DNA of 64,000 nt from Tipula vernalis. Its lineage: Eukaryota > Arthropoda > Insecta > Diptera > Tipulidae. Position 1 is the first letter of the stretch; each line of letters begins with the position of its first letter. Location: assembly GCA_958295665.1 (NCBI GenBank), contig OY282560.1, positions 192,636,061-192,700,060 of the forward strand. The letters run 5' to 3'. The position numbers were made by a program, and so were the translations under genes. The notes under the pieces were generated by a model. That model saw nothing but the letters and a program-made list of their open reading frames with translations, did not search any database and was not told the origin of the DNA. Below are positions 21,819 through 32,884 of the stretch, piece by piece.

Positions 21819-23045
21819 TGAATCAATCGAGCACAGCAAGAAAAATGAATGGACTGTATTGGCTAAGCTGGTTGCTTTGGTTTGTGGCTCGTTTAGTTTT
21901 AGTGGTTAACTTCCGATAGCTTTCATAAATACCAGAATGGCTTCCAAAAAGAACATAAAACTTTTGAAGACATTATTAATTGATCATGAAGAATCCGGTG
22001 AAGCTTTGATCCACGTTTCACGGCTAATAAAACAATAATTTCAATATAGAAAATCTATGGGAGCTACTGGCACGTGACGCGTATACCATTGGTAGTAGAC
22101 ATTTTCTAACACGAATTAATTATCAGAAACAAGTCGCGATTCGTGGCGTGGAATTAACATTAAAACTCTTCAATTATTAGCTAATTCTATGTCATCACAC
22201 ATTTTTGTAGTAATTAAGAACCGTGGAGGAAATAATAAATGTTAACTTTGAAAAATTTTGCAATTTTAACTTAATCTTTCAGGTTTTTTTAGATTATTTT
22301 ATAAATATTTCCACCACTGTAGTGCGGTATCTACATGGTACTTCGAGTTTGACATAGATAAAGCATTTTACCTTAGAATCCACATTGAAAATAATTATAC
22401 AAAAAAGCCGTATACAAGTATTAGAAACTTGTAATAGAAAATTTCAGTTTCTTTTATTTTTTATTTAAAAATAAACATGTAGCGACTCACAATTATATTG
22501 ATTGTTCATCACTTCAATCAATTAATTATACGCATCAGATTAAAATTAAAACAATTTAAATTTATCGACACATATTCAACTCACTCAGCGCTAACGCAAT
22601 CGCCGACACAACCACACTCATTATTGCCACACCAGCGCCGCGCACGTTAATACCCAAAACAACAAAAAGTTGTATTCGGCGCTCATCTACCTTGTCATTT
22701 TTGTTACGAAGACATGTTTTATTATTATTAATTCGAATTCCGACCTTTTCACGTAATAAAACGTATAGTTTACCTAAAAAGTATATAATATAAAAAAAAG
22801 AATTTAATAACGAAGTTAGTGTGCAGTTGAACTAAATTAAAGTAATTTTTAGTGTAATAGTTGGGTGATGCTAAAATAAAATTATAACGAGTTCAAAAAT
22901 AATAAATATCTCGCTAGTGGCGAGAATTATACAAATTTCATTTTTGCGTTTTTTCTACATACGGGAATACAACAACGGCACATAATTAGCCGTAAAAACG
23001 CAGATAACGCAACACAGCATCTCGTACAAACACTTCATTGAATTG
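21819..23045 (-). other. Presumed 5' LTR of the BEL/Pao element, outer limit unknown
   Basis: The LTR should extend upward from 21819, but no second LTR is left for comparison, so its far end cannot be set. 22580-22680 is locally GC-richer than its surroundings. No open frame of interest. Confidence 0.4.
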
Positions 23046-24125
23046 TATTGGGTGAACAAATAAATATCCAACCATTTTTACTAAAATAAAAGACATTAGT
23101 TTGTGTAGAAAATGAAAGAATGTTTTATTCAAAGTATGCTCCTGCGGAAGCTATAACCTTCGCCCATTGTTCAGGCAATAAACGGATTCCCCGAAGGAAA
23201 AAATCTGGTGGTTTCGAGGCGATCCAATCATCGACCCATTTTTTGACGTTTTCATATGAAGTGAAGTGCTGCTGTGCCAGGGCTGATTGCATCGACCGGA
23301 ACAAGTGGTAATCAGAGGAAACAATGTCTGGTGAATACGGCGGGTGGAGTAGAATTTCCCACTTCTGCCTGTTCAAGTACTTTTTCCAGGTACAGCAACA
23401 TGTGGCCTAGCGTTGTCATGTTGCAAAATAATCTTTTTGTGCCTTTTGTCCCGTAATGGTTTCACGGTCTTTCAGCAGCCCATAATAGACGACACTCTTC
23501 ATATCCCACCAAATACAAAGCATCACCTTCGAACCATGGATATTTGCTTTTGGCGTCGACGGCCCTGGTTCACCTGGCTTGACCCACGCTAGTTTGCGCT
23601 TTGGATTGTCATAATGGATTAATTTTTCATATCCAGTGATGATCCGATGCAAAAACCCCTTCCTTTGTTGTCGTCGAAGCAACAATTCGCACATGGTTTT
23701 TCGACGTTCCATGTCCCTTTCTTTCAATTTGTGTGGCACCCAATTTCCCAGCTTCTGAACCAATCCCATTGCATGTATACGTTGCGAAACACATTGTTGT
23801 TTTTCAGTCTGACAAGGGTTCACATCAAGCAATTCTTCCAATTCTGTGTCTTCAAATTTTCTTGGTCTGCCTTCACGTTATTTGCCTCTTACGTCAATAT
23901 CACCAATTTTGAATCGTTAAAACCACTCTTGGCATATTGTTTTCGATGGAGCATGTTCATCGTAAACTTCTACAAGCAAACGATTTGTTTCCGCTGCACT
24001 TGTCTTCAACAAAAAATAATGAAGTAAAACTTCCCGCAAATGTTGTTTTTTTTGGCATAAAATACGACATTCTCAATTACATGAAAATAATTGTTGTTTA
24101 CGCTTTGAACAAATATCACTAGTAA
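23046..24125 (-). mobile_element. Mariner (DD34D), decayed
   Basis: The plus-strand left edge 'ttgggtgaacaaataaata' resembles a mariner terminal repeat and is preceded by TA. The right terminus is not clear; I place it near 24125 from the 5' non-coding length. It carries one broken transposase gene on the minus strand. Confidence 0.7.
23125..24010 (-). pseudogene. Mariner transposase (mauritiana-like), broken
   Basis: N-terminal helix-turn-helix with several breaks: 'EHAPSKTICQEWF' (about 23940), 'EGRPRKFEDTELEELL' (about 23870), 'LGNWVPHKLKERD' (about 23745). The first catalytic Asp is lost: the usual TGDEKW motif reads TGYEKL (about 23632). The second is seen as 'QHDNARPHVAV' in a shifted frame (about 23410), followed by a stop; the third is in 'YSPDIVSSDYHLF' (about 23330). 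The C-terminus 'AGAYFE' ends at 23125. At least two frameshifts and the Asp-to-Tyr change make it inactive. Confidence 0.85.
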
Positions 24126-24277
24126 TTATTCAAGTTTAACATCTAACCTCCGAAAAACATATATTACCTGATTGAATAATATTCAAGCAGTGATACTAAC
24201 AACACTTATCTAAAAAGGTCGGAGATTGATTTGTACACCATTAGTGACGGTAACCACCCGATTACCTAAAATGATGA

Positions 24278-25284
24278 CCGTCTTAAAGCTAGCAGAAAGT
24301 TCCCAGCCGAAAGTGAAAAGTCGATAATACAGATTGTGTTATTGACATTCCAGCTTAAAATAAATCAGCCTCTAGAGTGTTATGTCTGGAGATGGATTGC
24401 ATTGATGTGACTTGTCAATAGCTATCGCAGGAAAAAAAAGTCAGTTCAAGTTTCCTGTGGGAAATCTCGGAAAATTCGATTTTCTAAATATTATAAGAAA
24501 ATTTGTATAAAATCAGCCTACAAAGTGTTATGTCTGGAGATTGATTGCATTGATGTGATTTGTAAATATCTATCGCCGGAAAAAAATTCAGTTCAAGTTT
24601 CCCGTGGGAAATCTCGATAAATTCGATTTTCCAAAAATTATTTGAAAATTTGTATAAAATCAGTCTCTAGAGTGTTATGTCTGGAGATGGATTGCATTGA
24701 TGTGATTTGTAAATATCTATCGCAGGAAAACAATTCAGTTCAAGTTTCCCGTGGGAAATCTCGGAAAATTCGATTTCCAAAAATTATTAGGAAATTTGTA
24801 TAAAATCAGCCTCTAAAGTGTTATGTCTGGAGATGGATTGCATTGATGTGATTTGTCCTGCGATAGCTATTTACAAGTCACATCAATGCAATCCATCTCC
24901 AGACATAACACTTAGAGGCTGATTTTATATAAATTTTCTAATAATTTTTGGAAATCGAATTTTTCGAGATTTCCACGGGAAACTTGAACAGAATTTTTTC
25001 ATTCGATAGCTATTGACAAATCAAATAAAAACGATTGAACTTCAGATATATACTCTAGAGGCTGATTTTATTTCAATTTTGTTTCTTCTGATTTTCCGAT
25101 ATTTTCTTCGAAGCAAAGTTTTACACGTAAAACTATTTACAAAATTTTTTATTTAAATCTATGTATCCTATTTACTTTCGGCTGATAACTACTAAATTTT
25201 TTATTTTCGGCTGGAATGTTAATATCATAATCTGCATTATCGACTTTTCACTTTCGGCTGGCTACTTTCGGCTAACTTTAACAG
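24278..25284. mobile_element. Foldback-like element, copy 2 (most complete)
   Basis: Both termini are present: the left 'agccgaaagtgaaaagtcga' block (24310-24340) pairs with the right 'tcgacttttcactttcggct' (25240-25260). Between them lie forward 145-bp units (24360 to about 24865), a turning point near 24870, and reversed units to about 25130. It contains the uninterrupted version of the site hit by the LINE derivative in copy 1. It has no gene. Confidence 0.82.
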
Positions 25285-27249
25285 TATAAAATAATGCCTG
25301 ACAATGCAAAATTTTAATTTAATGTTCTAGGTATGTTAAATAATGGTATTGGAGTATACAGCACTAGTGTGTTGTTAACATTTTCAGTTTAACAATGAGC
25401 AACTTTTAGCGACTCATTACTTCTAGAATCACCTATTTTAATATTGGGTTAAACTATTCAGAAATATGGATTTCTAAAACTCAAATTCATTGCTTAGCCA
25501 GACTACCAATCAAATATTTTTCTGCTTTGAATTTCCCAATTACCATAGTTTAAAGTGGAAACAATTAGAATGATTTAGAGGTAAAGCGTTAAAGTAAAAC
25601 AATGAGTTTTACAGAATTCGGACTACAAAGGATGCTGACATCCGCGATAGAACAACATCGTAAAAGAGGCCTAAAAACTTACTCGATCAAAATAACGGCC
25701 GGTCTCTCATCACAAACTGAAATTCTTCGAGAACTTTACACTGTTCAGAATTTCTAATTTTGGCGAAAATTTCACGATTACAATGGCTAGAAGGTGGCAT
25801 AACTAAAATCGCAAACAGCAACTCGCTTAATTTGTAATTTGGAATATTCATTGCAAGAGGTTACGAAATATTTACGAACCAGGCCGAAGTAAATCTTAAT
25901 CAAAATTTCACCCTCACCCCGATAAGTAGAAATCGTTCACCTCATTTTTTACACATAAAAGTGTTTTAACATTTTTTATTTTTGTTTTATTTTCTCATTA
26001 TATGAATTGTACAGAGGATCCCGTCTTATACATTGTACAAGTATGTAGGTATATAGTCTTGACTTGAAAAAATGAACTGATTCCATAATATGGTAACCTT
26101 ACTTGTGTTGCCTTTATTTTATGTATTTTTTAAACCAGAAGAAGAATATTATAAGGTACAAAAAAAAAAAGAATAAAACAAAATCTTTCTTTAACCAGTC
26201 CATTATGCTAATCGATATAACATTTCTTTATTTTTTAACGACAAATAGCTTACAAATCGGTTTTAATTTTTTTCCTTCTTCTTCTTACTGTCGATGGCCT
26301 TTTAGTTTTATTTCATCTTATTATTATATCTTATATTATACAGCGACTATATGTATATTCCTTTTAACTTTGTTGTAATGTTACCGGTGTGCGCTTGGAC
26401 ATTAAAAAACATTTTTTTTTGTTTTAATTAAATTTGTTGTGGTTTTTTTTTTTTAACAAATGTATGTTTGAAAATACAATCCGCCAAAGGGGTTTTAAAA
26501 AATATGACGGCTTTTTTTTTTAGGTATAATCGTTTAGTATAGGAATAGTACGGAATGTTTCTCCAGATACAAGTATTGTAAAAAGTACAAACGTTCCTTT
26601 TTTTTTAAATTACATCCATATTTATAAACTTTGCTGTTGGTGGTGTTAATTCATGAGTTCAATATAAAACGTGTTGTTTCTATTTTTAAATAAAGTTTTG
26701 ATTCTTCCCCAATCTATGACTCAACTAGGAATTTTGGGAATCTGTAAAAAAAAGGAAAATTGGACATAATTGAACAAGTCCTATTGGACAGCGCAAAATA
26801 TTTTTGAATCTCACTTTAAAAAATGTCATGGTCATACAATAAAGTTAGCCTACCAAATAATGATGGCAAGGAAGGTGCAATCGATCAAGCTAAAATAATG
26901 GGGCAGGCATATTAATTTAATAGACAGTTGCTTGAGATATAATGTTACGCTTGCGCAAAATTAGACAATTTAATATAATAAAGTGCGAAATTGATCCGGC
27001 ATTAAATGCTGATGATTGGTCAGCTAAAAGGAATAATTGCTCAAGTGTGTAAATGCGAGTTTTGCTATATCGTCACACAACAGACTTTTAAAAATGTTGC
27101 GCATGCAGCACTTCTATATAAATCTTTCTAATAAATTAGATTATGTGGTTATAATAAAGCGCAAAATTGGCTCTTTAGTAAAGCTGATAAGCCAAAATTA
27201 ATATTTGGTTAGGCTTACAAATAAATAGAAAACGGTTTAATTAATTAAT
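25285..27249. other. AT-rich spacer
   Basis: Poly-T and poly-A tracts, no recognised element. The hydrophobic open frame at 26103-26378 is T-rich low complexity and I do not call it. Confidence 0.4.
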
Positions 27250-27262
27250 TACTTGCACCTAC

Positions 27263-30200
27263 TTGCACATTACGGGATTAACTACTTGCACCACCTCGAT
27301 TTCAACACCTCGAGGAGATAAAACGCTAACTATTTATTATCATAATGTTGGTGGCATGTCATCTAAATCATCTAGTTTTTTTAATTACGTTATTAGTACT
27401 GAATATGATACATACACAATTACGGAAACCAATTTTCATAAATCAATTATTGGTACTGAATTTTTTTCTTCAAATTTTATTGTGCATCGCTGCGACCGTT
27501 CATCTGTCAATAGTCTAAAATCATCAGGAGGAGGCGTTTTAATTAAAGTTAATAAAAGGATTACTAGCCTAATGTTTCGAACTCCACCATCATTAGAATG
27601 CGTTGGGGTACAGTTGGATATGATCGTCCAAACTATTGTGATCGTAACAATTTATATACCACCGTATGCTACTCTGGAGGTTTATACGTTTTTTATTGAG
27701 TTTATTTTTAATTTAATGAGTGAATTTGATAATGATAGAACAAGCTTTATTATTAATGGTAATTTTAACCTACCAAATATTCACTGGGTTCCTGATGATG
27801 AGTACGGTTTTTTATTACTAACTAACGTAACTTCAGTGGTTGATCAATATTTTGTGGACTCTATGTCTATTTGTGGGTTGAATCAAATTAATGGTGTAAC
27901 AAATGATAGAAATAGGTATCTGGATTTAGTTTTTTCAAATTTTCAAGATAATATTTTTGTAAAGGAGTGTTGAATACCATTTTGTGGATAATAGTGTTGA
28001 TCATAAAGCTATAGAGATTTCATTTAAAAGTTATTCTGTTTCTGATACTCGTACATCTGAAGAAATTTCCTTTTATGATTTTAGAAATGGCAATTTTTTC
28101 GGTTTGAGTGAATTCTTAGCAAACCTGGATTGGTCTTTGATTTTCAATGATGTAGATGTTAATATTAATGTTGATAAATTTTATGAAATTTTGTTCACAG
28201 GTTTTAAAGAATTTATTCCTAAAGAAAGTATGAAGTCAGTGGCGAATTATACACCTCATTTTACCAAAGAATTGTTTAAGTTACGCAATCGTAAAAATAA
28301 ATGTCTAGTAAAAATTATGAAAAATCCTTCTTTGTATAATAAAACTAAAAAGTTGGAATCGCAGAAAATTTTAACTTTCTTTTACTCTAGTAAAATAAAG
28401 TATAGTAATCATGAAAATTTTGGACCTTGAGATTTTTAGAGATTTATTTGTTTTGAGGTTCCCTGAGTCCGAAAAAGTGGGTTTCGAAATGGTGTCTGTC
28501 AGTCTGTCTGTCAGTCTGTCAGTCTGTCTGTGTCCTCTCTACAGCCCAAATGGTTTAACCAATCGAACTGAAACTTCAGATTTAAGCTTTTTTGATAAAT
28601 TGGGAGATCCCAGTGAATTTTACTCCAAATCGGCTAACCGGAAGTGGCCACTCCCTTGGTCCAGAAAATTTATTTTGCAAATATCTTAACAAGTATATGG
28701 TTTACAAAAAACTACTTGATACAAAATATTTCCAAAAATTAAAAACAAATAAAAATAAAAATAAAAAAATTTAAAAAAAAAATTTAAAAATTAAAAAAAA
28801 AATTAAGAAAAAAAATAAAATTTCTCAAAGTTCTCTGTTCGTAAAAGAAAGTCGTGTGTTGGCCACACCTCAATTTTTTTGAATAAAAATAGTGAGGCTT
28901 ATAATGAGTATATGAGGGTTATTGAATTTAAAATAAGTAAGGATCCAAAATTATTTTGGAAATTTGTTAATTCGAAACGGAATTCGTCTGAGTTGCCGAT
29001 GACTATGTATTTTGAGCAAGACAACAGTTCTGCTCCCAACGAAATTGTGGAGTATTTTAGGAAATTTTTTCAGAGTACATATAGATTCGTAAATTGTTGC
29101 AACGTTAGCTCGGGTTTAAATGAAGAATTAGTAAATCCTCGGGTTCAATTTGACGTTTTGAAGGTTTCCGAGACCGATATAATGGATCCACTGGATGCCT
29201 TTAAGAATGGCTGTGGTCCGGATGGTATATCTTCCTCAATATTGAAATTATTTAGGTTTGAACTTTGTTATTTGTAGCCAATTACAGAGGCATTTCAATT
29301 TTGTCAGCAATTCCTAAGCTCTTTGAGGAGATTTTGTCCAAATATATATTTTTTTTAACATCAAGAATAGATTATCAATTAGTCAGCATAGTTTTTTCAA
29401 AGGCAGATCAACTACAACCAATCTCGTTGAGTTTCAACGGGAAACTATTGATGCATTTGATTCTTATAGTCAACTAAATGTTGCCTATACTGACTTCACA
29501 AAAGCGTTTGACTCAGTTCAGCATCAAATCATCTTAAAAAACTAGATAATTTTGGATTTTCTCGAAAATTCGTTGCTTGGGTGGAATCGTATTTAACTGG
29601 CCGTACCCAATATGTTAATTTGAAGAGTAACAAGACGAATTTAATAAACGTTCTTTCGGGAGTGCCTCAGGGCTCACACCTGGGTCCCCAATTATTTTTG
29701 ATATTTGTAAACGATGTGCTGGACATGTTAGATTACTCAAAAGGACTTATGTATGCCGACGATCTTAAACTATTCCGTCAAATTTCTGATGCTTCTGAAG
29801 CTGCTAAATTACAATCCGACCTTTATTCATTATTTAATTGGTGTTGTCTGAAGCATTTATATTTGAATATTAACAAATGTGCGGTTATGTCTTTCTTTAA
29901 GAAAAAATCGCAAATAAGTTATGATTATTATATTAATAATGAAATATTGAATCGGGTTACCCAAATTAAAGACTTGGAAGTGACATTTGACTCTAAATTG
30001 AGTTTTACAACACACATTGATAAGATATTCGTAAAGTCGTCTTCTTTGTTGGGAGTAATACAACGTCTTTATAAAGAGTTTAAGGATCAGAAGAATCTTC
30101 AGATTTTATATTCATCATTAGTTCGATCTAACTTAGAATATGCCATAGTTGTATGGGCTCCTTACTATTCGACGCACATGGAGCGAATAGAAAAAATTCA

Positions 30201-30303
30201 AAAAAAGTTCACACGGCTAATGTTTTTTAAATTTAATCTTTTTAATATTAATAGAGTTCTTGGCGACCAGACGTTGTTTTGCTGTAGCTTTATTTACAGC
30301 TGA
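27263..30303 (+). pseudogene. Jockey/CR1-like LINE pol (endonuclease-RT), broken
   Basis: Endonuclease: 'YYHNVGGM' (about 27338), 'YTITETNFH' (about 27415), 'VGVQLDMIVQTIVIVTIYI' (about 27605). The usual GDFN catalytic box reads GNFN (27760), Asp to Asn. 'YLDLVFSN' and 'SVDHKAIEISF' follow after a frameshift. The linker is split by the inserted repeat and resumes at 'PKLFWKFVNSKRN' (about 28945). RT: 'NYRGISILSAIPKLFEEIL' (about 29281), 'AYTDFTKAFDSVQH' (about 29483), a frameshift near 29530, 'LSGVPQGSHLGPQL' (about 29655), an intact YADD (29752-29763), and thumb to 'YSTHMERIEKIQKKF' (about 30165). Ends 30303. Inactive through frameshifts, the insertion and the endonuclease change. Confidence 0.85.
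28374..28868. mobile_element. TCTG-repeat element, copy 1
   Basis: Shared with 52332-52866 from 'actttcttttactctagtaa' to 'ttggccacacctcaattttt'. An actttcttttac at the left recurs inverted as gtaaaagaaagt near the right end (about 28844). It contains a (TCTG/TCAG) microsatellite (28496-28531) and an A-rich tract (28740-28830). No coding capacity. It sits exactly in the linker of the LINE pol, so it inserted after the LINE did. Confidence 0.75.
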
Positions 30304-30716
30304 TGTTTTAAATGCGAGAATTGATAGCCCTTTTATACTTTCGCGTTGAAATCTGTATGCCCGTGTAAGACAACTTAGAACTAGATCTTTATTGTTTTCT
30401 GATTTCCGACTTCTAACTATTCAGTTAACGAGTCAATTAATTTTATGATTGTAAACTTTAATTATTTCGAAGATATCTTTGATTTCGGAATGACGAAGGA
30501 GAGGTATAAACATAATTTGAGAAACTAGTTAAGTGATATGCATTTAATTCTAAGATTCTTATTTCTATTATTTTGTAAATATATTATAGCCTTTTGCTTC
30601 ATTATATATATTTATTTTATTATATATTTGTAATTGTAAATGTTCATAGTCATTAGGGAACAAATCCTGTAGATTATTATTGTAAATAAAAAAAAATAAA
30701 AATAAAAAAAATAAAA

Positions 30717-31035
30717 TAGGAAATGTTTGTTTAATAAGGCACTCAACAAACACCAGTTTCAATCTATTTATTCTAAACTATCAATTGTAAATTAAAAAAA
30801 GTAACCTTTAAATACAGAAATTATAAAGCTAAACTAAATCATCTTATTCTCAATAAAGTTGTATTTAGGTTAGTGAAAGGAAACTCTGTTTTTTATTTAA
30901 ACTTGTTTTCACTTTATTTCATACTTAATTAATTTATTCTATTACAATACTTGTTTATGAACTATATTTGTCATCTTATTAGTGAATAAAGATATAAATT
31001 CTTTGTGTTTCCCACTCTAGAGCAAGCTACATGGC
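30717..31035. other. AT-rich spacer
   Basis: No recognised feature. Confidence 0.4.
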
Positions 31036-31281
31036 ACGGATTGGTTTTAGCTGTCTCACTTTACAGGCGACGGTGGCAAATTTTGGAAAAGGAAGATTTA
31101 ATTTGTTTTTAAATTAAAATAGGAATTTACTAATGTTTATTCAATTGTGTATTATGTTTGCAAATTTTGGAAAAGGAAGATTTAATGTTTTTTTAATTAA
31201 TTAAACAGCGATTTTTAGTTATTAATATTTCCACACCATGAAATAAATGGCGCCACTTTGACTGAGACAGCTAAAACCAAT
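31036..31281. repeat. Inverted duplication of a Helitron-helicase segment
   Basis: attggttttagctgtctca at 31037-31055 is repeated in reverse complement at 31262-31280. The minus-strand copy is continuous with the helicase remnant to its right and reads 'ASIGFSCLSQSGAIYF'; the plus-strand copy reads 'ARIGFSCLT'. A direct repeat 'caaattttggaaaaggaaga' occurs in the spacer at about 31076 and 31159. Confidence 0.6.
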
Positions 31282-32075
31282 GCTAGCCTACATATAACCG
31301 TGAGAAAAGCATGATTTTTTTAAATCAATACCACAATATATTAACGTTTGTCCTTGTGCTTACTTATAGTGATACTAAACGCTAATCTTACTGGAAATTG
31401 CCGTCTTTTGCACTGAAACAGCAGTTTTGTAGATATGAGCGGAATCATCCCGATAAAAAATGTTTTCCTTTATCTTTTCCAGGAGTTATTTTTGCTTCAA
31501 TTATATTGTTTGTTTACTGTTTTACGGTCATTCTTGTTCTATTACTTAATCTTGGTGAATTCAAATTGCTCAAGAAAATGGAAGCCGGAGTTGATTTTGC
31601 AATAACTGGGAACGTTTGCCGACATTTTCCAGAAAGTATAACTGACGCACCTCCCATTATTTCTGAATTACCTCGGAGATCTTGTAGTATTCTATCTAAT
31701 GCTTCGAATGACTTTTTATGCGCCAATGTACATTTGTCCCAAAGAATTCTTTACACTGTTTTAAAGTTGACTCCGTCCGGATGCTCTTGATATATTACAA
31801 ACTGGAAATTCTTGCGGAACAAGAATGACCTTTAATGGCCGATCCAAAGCTGAATGAGAAGTTTATTTTTCTGGCATTAATATTGCCGCAAGTCTAGACG
31901 ATGTCAATGCAAGCGCAATTAAACTTATCAAAAATGTCTTTCCGGTACCTCATTGTGCATCCAAATAGGTTACTCTACCAATACAAAAGTAAGCTTGCTT
32001 TGGCTTCCTATTACCAATGGTTCCTATTACCAATGGTTTTATTATTTCGGAATTCAATACATCGATTCGTGGCAC
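31260..32075 (-). pseudogene. Helitron helicase, fragment 1
   Basis: Minus-strand remnants of the PIF1-like helicase of Helitrons. In order: 'YSALDRPLKVILV'-type text (about 31850), the motif-II neighbourhood 'AHKKSFEALDRILQDLRGNS' (31722-31660), 'FRQTLP'-equivalent wording 'KCRQTFPVIAKSTPA' (about 31625), then the C-terminal 'CKRRQFPVRLAFSITISK' (about 31415) and 'CFSHGYM' (about 31305), normally [10 protein letters not shown]. Frame changes are frequent. No Rep domain was found for this copy. Family assignment rests on the helicase wording; the element boundaries are not visible. Confidence 0.65.
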
Positions 32076-32099
32076 TTGCATTCTGAGTTCAACTATTTG

Positions 32100-32802
32100 T
32101 CTTTCAAACGAATAAGTGTTTGATTAAATATCTCTTCATTGAACTCGATATTTAATTCCTACTTCCTGTAATAGATCTTCGCTCATACTTTTTTTGAATT
32201 TCTCGTTCTGCGGTTGCTGGGAATGCAGTTTCTCGAAGAACCAACTCTCAATGGTAAAAGCTTTTATGCTTCTCTGTACGTAACAATGACCCCACTTTAT
32301 CACAGACTTTTTCTTTAATCGAAACCACAGGATTGAAATGATGTCTTTCACTGCTCATAACTCCAAATGATGTACGCTGTCATATTTTGTAGAAAGTATT
32401 TTGATTCCTTAATTTCACCAGTGGCGAGTTTCTCTACTCAATTTCTTGCCATTGCAGAATAGACGCACTTAATCCAATTCCAGTTCTAGATGTCTGCTTG
32501 CTGAGTATCTTACTCAATCCTCTTCTCTAATTTCTTCTCGTTGTTTATCTGGTAAGTATTCTCTAAGTCTATTCATTATTTTCCTTTGTGAAGCTAGACG
32601 TTCCTCTCGTTCCTCATATCATTCATTTCGTCGCTGTTAAATGTTAATATTACTTAACACACTAAAATTGTACTTAATATACTGTTCACTACCTTAATGA
32701 GTTCACTTCCACTTATTACGTTTAAAAATGTCCACTTAAATTTATTACACTTTCTTATCACTTACTCTTATCCTTGTTCCACTCTAATGGATCACCAAAA
32801 GT
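32100..32802 (-). other. A-rich leader and broken short frames downstream of the promoter-like segment
   Basis: Reading the minus strand from 32802: about 175 nt of A/G-rich leader with repeated 'aagtg' and 'gtgaac' words, no upstream ATG in a good frame, then ATG at 32626 with only ten codons ('MNDMRNERNV'). A neighbouring frame continues 'LASQRKIMNRLREYLPDKQR' (about 32600-32540), charged and helical. 32351-32136 is open but unassigned. These may be the N-terminus of the Helitron protein; I cannot prove it. Confidence 0.35.
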
Positions 32803-32842
32803 ATTTTAACGAATCTATCTCGTCGTCGCCTATATACATATG
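32803..32842 (-). promoter_or_regulatory. TATA-type core promoter next to the HSE array
   Basis: On the minus strand gtatataggcgacgacgaga: a TATA box (32838-32831) followed by GGCG and, about 28-30 nt downstream, an 'attcgttaaaa' that could be the start region (about 32803). Fly hsp70 promoters show TATAAATAGAGGCG followed by an ATTC start and an A-rich leader, a similar order. The array ends about 45 bp upstream of this TATA box. Spacing and order are seen; promoter activity is inferred. Confidence 0.45.
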
Positions 32843-32884
32843 TCCTTCTGGGCTGAAACGAATCCCTACCAAAACAGAGTAATG

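Larger units (their letters stand above)
27250..30716 (+). mobile_element. LINE retrotransposon, jockey/CR1-like, interrupted
   Basis: Endonuclease and reverse transcriptase in one direction, no RNase H, then about 400 bp of 3' non-coding sequence ending in an A-rich taaaaa-type tail (30685-30716). A 0.5-kb repeat (28374-28868) is inserted between the two domains. No upstream ORF1 is visible, so it is 5'-truncated. Confidence 0.82.

Noticed and set aside
23647..24122. Plus-strand frames over the mariner at 23.0-24.1 kb
   Set aside because: Antisense shadows of the transposase remnant.
26103..26378. Hydrophobic 91-codon frame
   Set aside because: T-rich low-complexity DNA gives Phe/Leu/Ile codons by chance; no context.
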